Source: Phytohabitans sp037414955 (GTDB lineage Bacteria; Actinomycetota; Actinomycetes; Mycobacteriales; Micromonosporaceae). Taken from it: 64,000 bases of DNA. The DNA is taken from NCBI GenBank assembly GCA_037414955.1, contig JBBEWH010000193.1:19463-83462 (forward strand). The letters run 5' to 3'. The notes beneath the pieces were generated by a model, which saw only the letters and a list, made by a program, of their open reading frames with translations, was not told the origin of the DNA and ran no database searches. Position numbers and translations under genes: made by a program. Of this stretch, positions 32,962-41,214 are shown piece after piece. How positions within the stretch are numbered: the first letter of the stretch is position 1; the number at the start of each line of letters is the position of its first letter.

Positions 32962-34182
32962 ATGACGAGGGTGTTGGGGCCGCTGGTGCGCGGGAGCACG
33001 TACCGGCGCGGCGTGCACCTCCTGCTCGGCGCCGTCATCCTGCTGCCGTACGCGCTGCTGGCGACCGCGTTCGCCCAGCTGGCCGCCGGCCCGGCCGCCA
33101 CGCTGGTGCTCCTCGTGCCGACCCTGGCGATCGTCGGCGTGCCCGCGTTCCTCGGCGGCACCCGGTCGCTGGAGATCGCCGCCGCGCGCGCCCTGCTGGA
33201 CGTCGACCTGCCCGACCCGCCGCCCAGCCGCGGCGACGGGGGCGCGGCCGCGCGGATCCCGCTGGAGACCCGGGTACGCGGCGCGCTGTGGTTCGGCGTA
33301 CACCTGCTGGCCGGCGGCGCGGTCGGCGCCGGCCTGCTGGTCGCGCTGCCAATGGCGCTCGTGTTCGTGGCGCAGCTGTTCGGGGTGGCCACCGAGGAGG
33401 TCGCCGAATTCCGCTTCGGCCCGCTGGACGGGCGCGACACCGGCCCGCTGACCGCCGTCGGCCTGGCGGTGCTGGTCGGCCTGGTATATGCGGTCGCCGG
33501 GCTCGGCGCGCTGGTCGCGACGCTGGCGCCGGTGCTGCTCGGCCCGTCGCCGCAGGAGCGGATCGCGGCCCTGGAGGCGCGGGCCAGCGCGCTGGCCGAG
33601 CGGAACCGGCTGGCCCGCGAGCTGCACGACTCGGTGGGCCACGCGCTGACCGTCACCACGCTCCAGGCGGCCGCCGCGCGGGAACTGCTGGACACCGACC
33701 CGGAGTTCGCCCGCCGGGCGCTGACCGCGATCGAGGACACCGGCCGGGGCGCGATGGCGGAGCTCGACTACGTGCTCGGCGTGCTCCGGGAGAGCGCCAG
33801 CGAGCGGGCACCACAACCCACACTCGCCGACCTCGCGCAACTGGTCGCGGGCGTCGACGTGGCGGTGCGCGTCGACGGTACCCTCGATGACCTGCCCGTG
33901 ACCGTCTCCCGGGAGGCGTACCGGATCGTGCAGGAAGGCCTGACCAACGCGGCGCGGCACGCGCCGCGGGCGCCGGTGACGCTGCGGCTCGCGGTGGCCC
34001 GCGACGAGCTGGACATCGCGCTGGCGAACCCGGTGACCGGCCGCGCCGCCGCCCGGCGCGGCGGCCGCGGGCTCGCCGGCATGCGCGAGCGCGTGGCGCT
34101 GCTCGGCGGCGAGTTCGCGGCGGGCCCGGCGGACGGCGCCTGGCGGGTCACCGCCCGCCTGCCGCTGCGGGGTTCGCGGTGA
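32962..34182 (+). CDS. Sensor histidine kinase, NarL-type
   Basis: 406 residues. Residues 15-195 hold four hydrophobic segments in two pairs, with a loop of about 45 residues between them (SLEIAAARALLDVDLPDPPP). The HisKA_3 box has the phospho-accepting His222 in LARELHDSVGHALTV. The ATPase domain has YRIVQEGLTNAARHAP and GRGLAGMRERVALLGG. ATG 32962 lies 10 nt after a TACCCT -10 box. The stop lies in the first unit of a 38-bp tandem array that separates it from its response regulator. Confidence 0.93.
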   Translation: MTRVLGPLVRGSTYRRGVHLLLGAVILLPYALLATAFAQLAAGPAATLVLLVPTLAIVGVPAFLGGTRSLEIAAARALLDVDLPDPPPSRGDGGAAARIPLETRVRGALWFGVHLLAGGAVGAGLLVALPMALVFVAQLFGVATEEVAEFRFGPLDGRDTGPLTAVGLAVLVGLVYAVAGLGALVATLAPVLLGPSPQERIAALEARASALAERNRLARELHDSVGHALTVTTLQAAAARELLDTDPEFARRALTAIEDTGRGAMAELDYVLGVLRESASERAPQPTLADLAQLVAGVDVAVRVDGTLDDLPVTVSREAYRIVQEGLTNAARHAPRAPVTLRLAVARDELDIALANPVTGRAAARRGGRGLAGMRERVALLGGEFAAGPADGAWRVTARLPLRGSR

Positions 34183-34296
34183 CCGGCGTCCTCGGCGACG
34201 AGCCGCGGGGTTCGCGATGACCGGCGTCCTCGTTGACGAGCCGCGGGGTTCGCGGTGACCGGCGTCCTCGTTGACGAGCCGCGGGGGTCGCGGTGA
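34171..34296 (+). repeat. 38-bp tandem array forming three chained micro-ORFs
   Basis: Three units of GGTTCGCGGTGACCGGCGTC and following bases, starting at 34171, 34209 and 34247, then a partial unit at 34285. Each unit makes a 13-codon frame, M-T-G-V-L-(G/V)-D-E-P-R-G-S-R: 34179-34220, 34217-34258 and 34255-34296. Each starts in the stop of the one before (GTGA, ATGA, GTGA); the last stop overlaps the response regulator GTG at 34293. The micro-peptide begins like the regulator and ends like the kinase, so it is an expanded copy of the original kinase/regulator overlap. Confidence 0.9.
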
Positions 34297-34946
34297 TCAG
34301 CGTGCTCCTCGTCGACGACGACGAGCTGGTCCGGATCGGGCTGCGGGCGATCATCGACGCCCAGCCGGACCTGACGGTGGTCGGCGAGGCCGGCGACGGC
34401 GCGGAGGTGCCGCCGCTGGTGTCCACGCTGCGGCCGGACGTGGTGCTCATGGATGTCCGGATGCCGCGCGTCGACGGCCTCCAGGCCACCCGCCACCTGC
34501 TCGCGACGGCGGCCACGCCGCCGCGGGTGCTGGTGGTGACCACGTTCGAGAACGACGAGTACGTCTACGAGGCGCTGCGCGCGGGCGCGGCCGGCTTCCT
34601 GCTCAAGCGGGCCCGGCCGGGCGAGGTGGTGGCGGCGATCCGGGTGGTGGCGGCCGGCGAGTCGCTGCTGTTCCCGGCCGCGGTGCGCCGGCTCGCCGGT
34701 GCGTACGCCGGTGGCGGTGCCGCCGCCGACCGGCTGCGCCGCGCCCGGCTGACCGACCGGGAGGGCGACGTGCTGCGCCTCATGGCGGCCGGACTGTCCA
34801 ACCTGGAGATCGCCGCGGACCTGGTGATCGGCGTGGAGACGGTGAAGACGCACGTCGGCAACGTGCTCGCCAAGCTCGGCGCGCGGGACCGCACCCAGGC
34901 GGTCATCGCCGCCTACGACGCCGGTTTCGTCACCCCCTCGGGCTAG
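34293..34946 (+). CDS. LuxR-family response regulator
   Basis: 217 residues, partner of the preceding kinase. Receiver: ISVLLVDDDELVRIGLR, phospho-acceptor Asp54 in VVLMDVRMP, VTTFENDEYVYEAL, FLLKRA. LuxR domain: LTDREGDVLRLMAAGLSNLE and VETVKTHVGNVLAKLGARDR. The GTG at 34293 overlaps the stop of the last micro-ORF (GTGA), so its translation may depend on ribosomes passing through the array. The likely target is unknown; a multi-pass membrane protein gene follows in the same direction. Confidence 0.95.
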   Translation: MISVLLVDDDELVRIGLRAIIDAQPDLTVVGEAGDGAEVPPLVSTLRPDVVLMDVRMPRVDGLQATRHLLATAATPPRVLVVTTFENDEYVYEALRAGAAGFLLKRARPGEVVAAIRVVAAGESLLFPAAVRRLAGAYAGGGAAADRLRRARLTDREGDVLRLMAAGLSNLEIAADLVIGVETVKTHVGNVLAKLGARDRTQAVIAAYDAGFVTPSG

Positions 34947-34956
34947 CCCTTCTCCC

Positions 34957-35010
34957 ATGATCAAGGCGTCCCTGAAGTCGTTAGAGCGACGTGAGGGACG
35001 CCTTGATCAT
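34957..35010. repeat. Family A palindrome, copy 11
   Basis: ATGATCAAGGCGTCCCTGAAG...GTGAGGGACGCCTTGATCAT, 10 nt after the response regulator stop. Confidence 0.92.
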
Positions 35011-35089
35011 GGGTGGTCCCCCGCGTGGGGGAGGAGGTTCCCTACCGCGCGGGAGGTTTCCCGCCGTCCGCGCGCCGATGCTCGAAGCC

Positions 35090-36127
35090 ATGAGAGAAGT
35101 CATCGCTGCTCGAGTCGCGGCCGCCTGGGCGGCGGCCTACGCCACGCTCGCTCTGTTCTGGACGGTCACCGGTCGCGGCTTCCCGTTCGGCCCGGCGGAC
35201 GACGCGGGGGAGGCCAGCCTGCTGCGCGGGCTGCCCGCCGGTGTGGGCGCGCCGCTGTTCGCGGCGGTCCTGCTCGCCGCGGCGGTCGCGGTCCTGGCCA
35301 CCACGAATCCCCGGGTACGCCTCGCGGGCGCGCCCCGCACGGCGGTGCTCGCCGCCGGCTGGACGGTGGTGGCCGCGCTGCTGGTCGTGGTGCCGGACGT
35401 GCGGCTGCTCACCCGGGCCGGGTACGCCCCGATGCTGATCCTCGGCGCGCCGTTCGGGTGGCCGCCGGTGGACTACTCCGAGTACTTCACCTGGCCGGTG
35501 CTGAACATGGCCGCGTGCGTGGCCGGCGGCCTGCTGCTCGCCCGCGCCCTGCTGATCTGGCAGCTCCGCACGGCTGGCGCCTGTGTCCGGTGTGGACGGA
35601 CCGACCGCCCGACGGGGTGGGCCACGGCGGCGGCCGCCGCCCGCTGGGGCCGGCGCGCGGTCTACGTCGCGGCGGCGATCCCGGTGCTGTACGCGCTGAC
35701 CCGGTTCGGCTGGCTGGCCGCCGTGCTGCTCGGCCTGTCCGACGGCCACCGCGCCGAGTTCGGCGGCGACGGGGTGATCTGGGCGGGCGCCGGGCTGGGC
35801 GCGTTCGCGGTGGTGGGCGCGGTGCTGACGCTCGGCCTCAGCCAGCGGTGGGGAGAGGTCTTCCCGCGCTGGCTGATCGGCCTCGCCGGCCGGCGGGTGC
35901 CGATCACGCTCGCCGTCGTGCCGGCGACCATCGTGGCGGTCTTCGTGACCTCGGCCAGCCTCGGCCTGTTCGCGGCGGGCGTGTTTCCCAAGCTGACCGG
36001 CGAGAGCGCGATCCTGGTCGCGCCGATGCTGCTCTGGCCGCTGTGGGGCCCCGCGTTGGGCGCCGCCACGCTCGCCTACTACCTCCGCCGCCGCACCACC
36101 TGCCCCCACTGCACCCGCTCCTCCTAA
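35090..36127 (+). CDS. Polytopic membrane protein, unknown function
   Basis: 345 residues with eight or so hydrophobic segments, no family named. A cytoplasmic loop in the middle has two cysteine pairs (GACVRCGRTDRP there and TTCPHCTRSS at the C-terminus), suggesting a small metal site. GFPFGPADDAGEASLLRG and FGWPPVDYSEYFTWPVLN lie outside. Similar proteins are common in actinomycetes beside kinase-regulator pairs. ATG 35090 is chosen because GATGCT (a near TANNNT box) lies 7 nt before it; ATG 35078 is possible. It may be controlled by the two-component system upstream. Confidence 0.88.
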   Translation: MREVIAARVAAAWAAAYATLALFWTVTGRGFPFGPADDAGEASLLRGLPAGVGAPLFAAVLLAAAVAVLATTNPRVRLAGAPRTAVLAAGWTVVAALLVVVPDVRLLTRAGYAPMLILGAPFGWPPVDYSEYFTWPVLNMAACVAGGLLLARALLIWQLRTAGACVRCGRTDRPTGWATAAAAARWGRRAVYVAAAIPVLYALTRFGWLAAVLLGLSDGHRAEFGGDGVIWAGAGLGAFAVVGAVLTLGLSQRWGEVFPRWLIGLAGRRVPITLAVVPATIVAVFVTSASLGLFAAGVFPKLTGESAILVAPMLLWPLWGPALGAATLAYYLRRRTTCPHCTRSS

Positions 36128-36131
36128 CCCC

Positions 36132-36185
36132 ATGATCAGGGCGTCCTTCAAGTAGTTCTAACGACTTGAAGGACGCCCTGATCAT
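36132..36185. repeat. Family A palindrome, copy 12
   Basis: ATGATCAGGGCGTCCTTCAAG and its complement flank a 12-nt loop. The arms are perfectly paired although TTCAAG differs from the common CTCAAG. It starts 4 nt after the stop. Confidence 0.93.
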
Positions 36186-36267
36186 GGGGGGCGTCCGCGG
36201 GCTCGTCCGGCGCGCCCTCGGCTCCGCGCGCCTCGGCCCCGCGCGGCGCGGGACCGCTGCGGGTCGG

Positions 36268-36333
36268 CTTGATCGTTGTCCCAAAACCTCAATAGTGCGG
36301 CCCTGTCGTTGAGGTTTTGGGACAACGATCAAG
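36268..36333. repeat. Family C inverted repeat, copy 2
   Basis: CTTGATCGTTGTCCCAAAAC ... GTTTTGGGACAACGATCAAG. It has a compensated change relative to copy 1 (ATCATTG/CAATGAT there, ATCGTTG/CAACGAT here), which supports selection for pairing. Confidence 0.93.
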
Positions 36334-36343
36334 AAGCGTCGTG

Positions 36344-36402
36344 CTCAGCGGTACCACACGCACGTTATGGGGGTCGGATAACGTGCGTGTGGTACCGCTG
36401 AG
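36344..36402. repeat. Family G inverted repeat
   Basis: Perfect 25-bp arms starting CTCAGCGGTACCACACGCAC, with a 9-nt loop. Single copy in this window. Confidence 0.93.
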
Positions 36403-36447
36403 GGTTCGCGCGAGCGGTGAGCGCCGGGCGGCGGTAGGACCGAGCTT

Positions 36448-36506
36448 CGTCTCAGGGCTTGGGCACATGGATCCGAGATCAAACCATGTGCCCAAGCCCT
36501 TGATCG
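36448..36506. repeat. Family B inverted repeat, copy 4 (reverse orientation)
   Basis: CGTCTCAGGGCTTGGGCACA ... TGTGCCCAAGCCCTTGATCG. The left end is CGTCTCAGGG instead of GATCAAGGG; the same altered end occurs in copy 6 at 63826. Confidence 0.88.
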
Positions 36507-36577
36507 ACGGGGCGGAGGGACGGGGCGGAGGGGCGGGGCGGAGGGACGGGGCGGAGGGACGGGGGAGGAGGGGAGGG

Positions 36578-37276
36578 TTAGAGGGTCCAGCCGTTCAGGT
36601 GGCCGCACATGCCGAAGCGGGGTGGGCCGGGGAAGGGGACTCCGGTGTGGACCGCCGAGTCGGCCAGGTGGTCGCCGTGGCCGGCGGCCAGGGCGGTGAG
36701 TTGGTCGCCGGTGCGCAGTGCCTGGGCCAGTGCGCGGTCCTCCCACAGCTTGCGCCAGTCCTCCGCGCGGCCGGACACCAGCACGGCCGCCGCCCGGTGC
36801 AGCTCGGCCAACGCGGCCGGCCCCTCCGCGCGCACCCGGTCTTTCAACGCCAGGTAACCGGAGAGGGCGAGGTCCCGGCGGCGCCGCGCCGCCTCCGGGG
36901 AGGTGGGGGCGGCCGCGGCGGCCGCGTATGCCGGCGGGTCGGCCAGCACCTCGGGCGGGAACGTGAGCACCGCGTCGCCGGCCTCGGGCAGGCCGGCGTT
37001 CTGCATGACGACCAGGATCTCCAGGTCGCCGCTGGTGTTGACGAGCCGGTGCACGGTGCCGGGCGTGAACCACAGCACCGTGCCCGCGGCGAGCGGGTGC
37101 TCGTCGTAGCCGCTGGCGGAGCTCAGCGTTTCGAGGGTGCCTTCGCCGCGCAGCACGACGTAGCCCTCCGCCGACGCGGTGTGCAGGTGCGGCGACCCGC
37201 CGCGCTGCCCGTCGGCGGCCGGCCAGTCGTAGACCCGCAGCCGGGAGACGGCGGTGGCGCCGGGAAAGCCGCTCAT
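36578..37276 (-). CDS. Cupin-domain protein
   Basis: 232 residues. The N-terminal half is a cupin: motif 1 region GGSPHLHTASAEGYVVLRG and motif 2 GTVLWFTPGTVHRLVNTSG, with three His and a Glu able to bind a metal. The C-terminal half is helical and Ala-rich (RRRRDLALSGYLALKDRV, LVSGRAEDWRKLWEDRA). Its ATG overlaps the stop of the Gfo/Idh/MocA gene (ATGA), so the two act together, probably in sugar or sugar-acid metabolism. The exact reaction is unknown. Confidence 0.92.
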   Translation of the reverse strand: MSGFPGATAVSRLRVYDWPAADGQRGGSPHLHTASAEGYVVLRGEGTLETLSSASGYDEHPLAAGTVLWFTPGTVHRLVNTSGDLEILVVMQNAGLPEAGDAVLTFPPEVLADPPAYAAAAAAPTSPEAARRRRDLALSGYLALKDRVRAEGPAALAELHRAAAVLVSGRAEDWRKLWEDRALAQALRTGDQLTALAAGHGDHLADSAVHTGVPFPGPPRFGMCGHLNGWTL

Positions 37277-38367
37277 GACCGCACCCCGGCACCCCACGGC
37301 GCGCCCGAGCCGTCCATCCGGGTGTAGAACGGCGAGTCGGCGCCGATCGAGCCGCGCGTGACCCGCTGATCGGTGAACGCGGACGCGTAGATCGCCGCGA
37401 CCAGTTCCAGGGTGGACCGCGCGTCGGCCGACGTGACCGGCGGCGGCCCGCCGGCCGCCAGGGCGTCGAAGAGCGCCGCGTACTGCGCCCCATGCCCGCT
37501 GCCCACCCCGCTCGGCCCCTCGGCCCACGCGGCCGCCACCGCGTCCGCGTGGCCGGGTGCGGCGGTCACGGTCCAGTTCTCGTCCTGGTACCCGTACAGA
37601 TGCGACACCTCCACCGTCGCGTGGCGGAAGTCGAAGCGCAGGTAGCTGGTCTCGCGCGGGGAGAGCAGGCTGTTCACCACGGTGGCGACCGCGCCGTTCG
37701 CGAACGTGACGATCGCGGCGGACAGGTCCTCCGTCGCGGTCGGCCGGTCCTGGTTGGCCGCCACCGCGACCACCTCGCGCCAGTCGCCGAGGATGGACAG
37801 CAGCAGGTCCATCTGGTGGATGCCGTGGCCCATCGTCGGGCCGCCGCCCTCGATGTCCCACTTGCCGCGCCACGGCACGTGGAAGTACTCGTCGGGCCGG
37901 TACCACAGGGTGTCGCACACCGCGGTCATCGGCGGCCCGAGGCGCGGGTCGCCGACGAGGCGGCGCAGGTTGACCGCCGCGCTGCCGAACCGGTGCTGGA
38001 ACACGGTCGCGAACCGCGCGCCGGCCGTTTCGGCGGCCGCGATCTCGTCGAACTCGGCCAGGCTCAGCGCCGGCGGCTTCTCGCTCAGCACGGACACGCC
38101 GGCCCGCAGGCAGGCGAGGGCCTGCGGGCGGTGCAGGCCGGGCGGCGTGCAGAGCACGACCACGTCGGGACGGGCGGCGTCGAGCAGCGCCGCCAGGTCC
38201 GGAAACCGTCCGGGTACGCCCCAGCGGTCCGCGAAGTCGGTCAGCCGGCCGGCGTCCACGTCGGCGACGGCGGTCAGCCGGACCCGTTCCCCGAGCTTCG
38301 CCAGGTCACCGGCGTGGACCGCGGCGATCCCGCCGGTGCCCACGATCGCGACGTCGAACTGTCTCAT
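37273..38367 (-). CDS. Gfo/Idh/MocA-family NAD(P)-dependent oxidoreductase
   Basis: 364 residues. A Rossmann domain opens with VAIVGTGGIAAVHAGDL and has VVVLCTPPGLHRPQALACL and the conserved VLSEKPPALSLAEFDE, whose Lys is catalytic in the family. The C-terminal alpha/beta domain includes GGGPTMGHGIHQMDLLLSIL with the conserved His. It typically oxidises a sugar or inositol hydroxyl. GGAGTCACTG precedes the ATG. First gene of a two-gene operon with the cupin; neighbours are xylan-degrading genes, so the substrate may be a plant-derived sugar. Confidence 0.94.
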   Translation of the reverse strand: MRQFDVAIVGTGGIAAVHAGDLAKLGERVRLTAVADVDAGRLTDFADRWGVPGRFPDLAALLDAARPDVVVLCTPPGLHRPQALACLRAGVSVLSEKPPALSLAEFDEIAAAETAGARFATVFQHRFGSAAVNLRRLVGDPRLGPPMTAVCDTLWYRPDEYFHVPWRGKWDIEGGGPTMGHGIHQMDLLLSILGDWREVVAVAANQDRPTATEDLSAAIVTFANGAVATVVNSLLSPRETSYLRFDFRHATVEVSHLYGYQDENWTVTAAPGHADAVAAAWAEGPSGVGSGHGAQYAALFDALAAGGPPPVTSADARSTLELVAAIYASAFTDQRVTRGSIGADSPFYTRMDGSGAPWGAGVRS

Positions 38368-38412
38368 CAGTGACTCCTCCCCACCCCGTCCATGATCAAC
38401 CCCACTCTCCCC

Positions 38413-38466
38413 ATGATCAAGGCGTCCCTCAAGTCGTTCTAACTACTTGAAGGACGCCTTGATCAT
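38413..38466. repeat. Family A palindrome, copy 13
   Basis: ATGATCAAGGCGTCCCTCAAG...CTTGAAGGACGCCTTGATCAT. A solo ATGATCAA end lies 20 bp upstream (38392). Its right end supplies the TGA of the GH43 gene. Confidence 0.92.
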
Positions 38467-39959
38467 GGGCCGGTCGCCTCGTAGGCGAACCAGTCGAAGC
38501 GGACGGTGCCCTCGGCGGCGTACGCGCCGATCACCCGGCCGGTGAAACCGCCCGCGACCTCGGTCGACAGGTATCGGCCGTCCAGCTCGTCGAGCACCAC
38601 GAACTCGCCGCCGGCGCTCTCGTATCCGAGCCGCACCACGTCGGGCTCCTGCCGCGGGTGGTCCGGGCTGGTGTCGGACGCGTCGGTCTCCACCACCAGC
38701 ACCACCGGCGCGGGAGCCACCGGCCGGGCCGCCCGCCGCTGGAGCACCGGCCCGATCCGGACCCGCGCGTAGACCTCGCCGTCGCCGACCTCGACCTCGT
38801 AGTGGTGCTGCTCGTCGAGGCGGACGGCGAGCCCGCCGCGCCCCTCCGCCGCGTCGACCAGGACCCGGACCCGGCAGGACAGGTCCTGCTGGCGCCGGCC
38901 GACGAACGTCACCTCGGCGTCGTCCAGCGAGGTGCCCTGGCCGTACAGGGTCAGCCAGCCCGGCCGCTCCTTCAGCGCCCAGGTGCCGGGCGGCCGGGAG
39001 CGCACCGAGACCCACCGCGGGTGCAGCTCGGCGCCGTCGAAGTCGTCGCGGTCCGGCGGCGCCGGCAGCGGGTGCGCGGGCAGCAGGTCGGCGGCCATCA
39101 CCGGCGCCACGTCATCGACCACCGGCCAACCGTCCACCCAGGACACCGGGGCGAGGAACGTCTCGCGGCCCAGCACGTGCCAGCCCGGGGTGCCGCCGCG
39201 CGGCCGGGTGCCGAGGAACACCAGCCACCAGGAGCCGTCGTGCGCCTGCACGAGGTCGCCGTGCCCGGTGTTCTGGATCGGCAGGTCGGTGCTGCGGTGG
39301 CTGAGGATCGGGTTGCCGGGACAGGGCTCGAACGGGCCGTCCGGCTGGCGGGCGCGCGCCACCGAGATGCCGTGCCCGCGCTCGGTGCCACCCTCGGCGA
39401 TCAGCAGGTACCACCAGCCGTCCACCCGGTACAGGTGGGGTGCCTCCGGCCACTGCGCCTCCGGGGTACCCGACCAGAGCCGGCGCGGCCGGTCCAGGGC
39501 CGCGCCGGTGTCCGGGTCGACGCGCACCTGGTCGATGCCGGCGAACGTGCACCAGCAGGTGCCGTCCTCGTCCCAGGCCAGGTCCGGGTCGATGCCGGTG
39601 ACGCCGGGCAGCGGGCGCGGCTCCGACCACGGGCCGGCCGGGTCGGTGCTGGTCACCAGGAACGTCCCGCCGTGCGGCACGATCGTGGTGATCAGCCAGA
39701 ACCGGCCGTCGTGGTGGCGCAGGGTCGGCGCGTAGACGCCGCCGGACGACGGCGTGCTGGGTGGCAGCGGGAGCTGGCTCGGCCGGTCGAGCGCGTTGCC
39801 GATCAGCTCCCAGTGCACCAGGTCGCGGCTGTGGAAGATCGGGATCCCGGGGAAGTACTCGAAGCTGGAACACGCCAGGTAGTAATGCTCCCCGACCCGG
39901 CAGACGCTCGGGTCGGGGTGCATCCCGGCGATGACGGGGTTGGCGTAGCTGCCGATCAT
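38463..39959 (-). CDS. GH43 beta-xylosidase/arabinofuranosidase
   Basis: 498 residues, no signal peptide, so probably cytoplasmic. The five-bladed propeller has the general base Asp16 (NPVIAGMHPDPS), the pKa-modulating Asp124 (TGIDPDLAW) and the catalytic acid Glu172 (WPEAPHLYRV). The C-terminal third is a beta-sandwich (DFDGAELHPRWVSVRS ... GRVIGAYAAEGTVRFDWFAY), as in GH43 xylosidases with the GH43_C2 module. It cleaves xylo-oligosaccharides imported after extracellular xylanase action. Its ATG overlaps the xylanase stop (ATGA). The stop lies in a family A end. Confidence 0.96.
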   Translation of the reverse strand: MIGSYANPVIAGMHPDPSVCRVGEHYYLACSSFEYFPGIPIFHSRDLVHWELIGNALDRPSQLPLPPSTPSSGGVYAPTLRHHDGRFWLITTIVPHGGTFLVTSTDPAGPWSEPRPLPGVTGIDPDLAWDEDGTCWCTFAGIDQVRVDPDTGAALDRPRRLWSGTPEAQWPEAPHLYRVDGWWYLLIAEGGTERGHGISVARARQPDGPFEPCPGNPILSHRSTDLPIQNTGHGDLVQAHDGSWWLVFLGTRPRGGTPGWHVLGRETFLAPVSWVDGWPVVDDVAPVMAADLLPAHPLPAPPDRDDFDGAELHPRWVSVRSRPPGTWALKERPGWLTLYGQGTSLDDAEVTFVGRRQQDLSCRVRVLVDAAEGRGGLAVRLDEQHHYEVEVGDGEVYARVRIGPVLQRRAARPVAPAPVVLVVETDASDTSPDHPRQEPDVVRLGYESAGGEFVVLDELDGRYLSTEVAGGFTGRVIGAYAAEGTVRFDWFAYEATGP

Positions 39960-41020
39960 CGCCCTCCGAGCCTCAGGGTCTGACTGACCGCATCATAGGC
40001 CGGCTTCGGCTGGAACGCCTCGTCGAGCAGGTTGGCCGCGCCCTGGCCGGTGAAGAAGCCGGGCACCCAGGAGTACTTGTCGGTGTAGCCCCAGACGGTG
40101 AACGAGACGCACCGCTGGGCGAGCAGGCAGGCGGTCAGCAGGCTGCTGTACGCGTACGCCTGGGCCTGGAGCTTGGTGTCGTCCGGCGGCATCGGCATGC
40201 GGACGTCGACCTCGGTGAAGGCCGTCTCCAGGCCGAGCCGTTCGAAGCGCCGCAGATTCTCCAGCACCTGTCCCGGGAAACCGTACTGCACGCCGAGGTG
40301 GCCCTGGACGCCGAAGCCGTGCACCGGCACGCCGTCCCGGCGCAGCTGCTTGGCCAGCTCGTAGTAGGCGGTGCTCTTCGCGTTGACGCCCTCGACGTTG
40401 TAGTCGTTCAGGTACAGCTTGGCCTTCGGGTCGGCCTGGCGCGCCCACCGGAAGACGTCGGCGATGTAGCCGGGACCGAGCTGCTGGAGCCAGAACGAGT
40501 CGCGCAGCTGGCCGTTGTCGTCGATGACCTCGTTGACGACGTCCCAGGCGTAGATCCGGCCGCGGAAGTGGCCGGCCACCTCGATGACGTGCCGCCTGAG
40601 GATCTGGCGCAGCTCGGCCGCGTCGATCTCGCCGCTGGCGACGCCGTCGGTGAGCCAGCTCGGGTTCTGGTTGTGCCACAGCAGCGTGTGCCCGCGCACC
40701 TGCTGCCCGTTGGCGCGGGCGAAGTCGACCAGCTGGTCGGCGGCGGTGAAGTCGAGGACGCCGCGTTGCGCCTCGATCGACTCCCACTTCATGACGTTCT
40801 CGGCGGTGACCGAGTTGAACTCCCGGGCGATGGTCTCCCGGTACGGGGTGTCGGCCGCCAACGCGGCCATGTCGACGGCGGTGCCGAACCGCAGGCCGGC
40901 CTGGCGGGCGAGGCCGCGCAGCGTGTCGCCGTCGGTGGCGGCGGGCGCCGGTTGGGCGTTGAGGGTGAGAAGGGCGGCGGCCGCGAGGGCCGCGCCAGCG
41001 ACGGCACGGGTCACCTTCAT
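39956..41020 (-). CDS. GH10 endo-1,4-beta-xylanase, secreted
   Basis: 354 residues. The signal peptide (residues 1-28, AGAALAAAALLTLNAQPAPA) is followed by a single GH10 (beta/alpha)8 barrel without a carbohydrate-binding module. The acid/base is Glu164 in AWDVVNEVIDD and the nucleophile Glu270 in ETAFTEVDVRMP; GHTLLWHNQNPSW and SFTVWGYTDKYSWVPG line the substrate cleft. GAGGAGATGAC precedes the ATG at 41020. It heads the xylan operon with the GH43 gene, divergent from a LacI-type repressor, which probably controls it. Confidence 0.96.
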   Translation of the reverse strand: MKVTRAVAGAALAAAALLTLNAQPAPAATDGDTLRGLARQAGLRFGTAVDMAALAADTPYRETIAREFNSVTAENVMKWESIEAQRGVLDFTAADQLVDFARANGQQVRGHTLLWHNQNPSWLTDGVASGEIDAAELRQILRRHVIEVAGHFRGRIYAWDVVNEVIDDNGQLRDSFWLQQLGPGYIADVFRWARQADPKAKLYLNDYNVEGVNAKSTAYYELAKQLRRDGVPVHGFGVQGHLGVQYGFPGQVLENLRRFERLGLETAFTEVDVRMPMPPDDTKLQAQAYAYSSLLTACLLAQRCVSFTVWGYTDKYSWVPGFFTGQGAANLLDEAFQPKPAYDAVSQTLRLGGR

Positions 41021-41048
41021 GTCATCTCCTCGGAGGGGCACGACAACA

Positions 41049-41068
41049 TTCCGGAACTGTTTCGTAAC
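41049..41068 (-). promoter_or_regulatory. Palindromic sites upstream of xylanase
   Basis: TTCCGGAA (41049-41056) and GTTTCGTAAC (41059-41068) lie 30-50 bp before the xylanase start. They are candidate operators for the divergent LacI-family regulator. Confidence 0.4.
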
Positions 41069-41214
41069 TTGGTCGGAACGCTAGGGCCCCGATTGGTCTC
41101 CGTCAACCCCCTGGCGCGGCGGTGAAAGGGCCGTACCGTCGCTGTCGGCGGGCCTTGTGCCGACCGAAAGGCTTCCGGTCGGTACGCTGGGGCAGCCTTG
41201 ACGAAGGAGTAAAC

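Larger units (their letters stand above)
36128..36577. other. Gene-free island with four different hairpins
   Basis: 450 bp between convergent genes holding, in order, family A copy 12, family C copy 2, family G, and family B copy 4, followed by a GGGGCGGAGGGAC-type short tandem run (36510-36570). No credible gene. Confidence 0.8.

Noticed and set aside
32916..33740. 520-codon version of the second DUF72 protein
   Set aside because: The extra part is antisense to the histidine kinase gene; DUF72 homology begins at the GTG at 32915.
36317..37327. Plus-strand open frame of 336 codons
   Set aside because: It runs across hairpins C, G and B and then antisense to the cupin gene; repetitive Gly/Arg composition.
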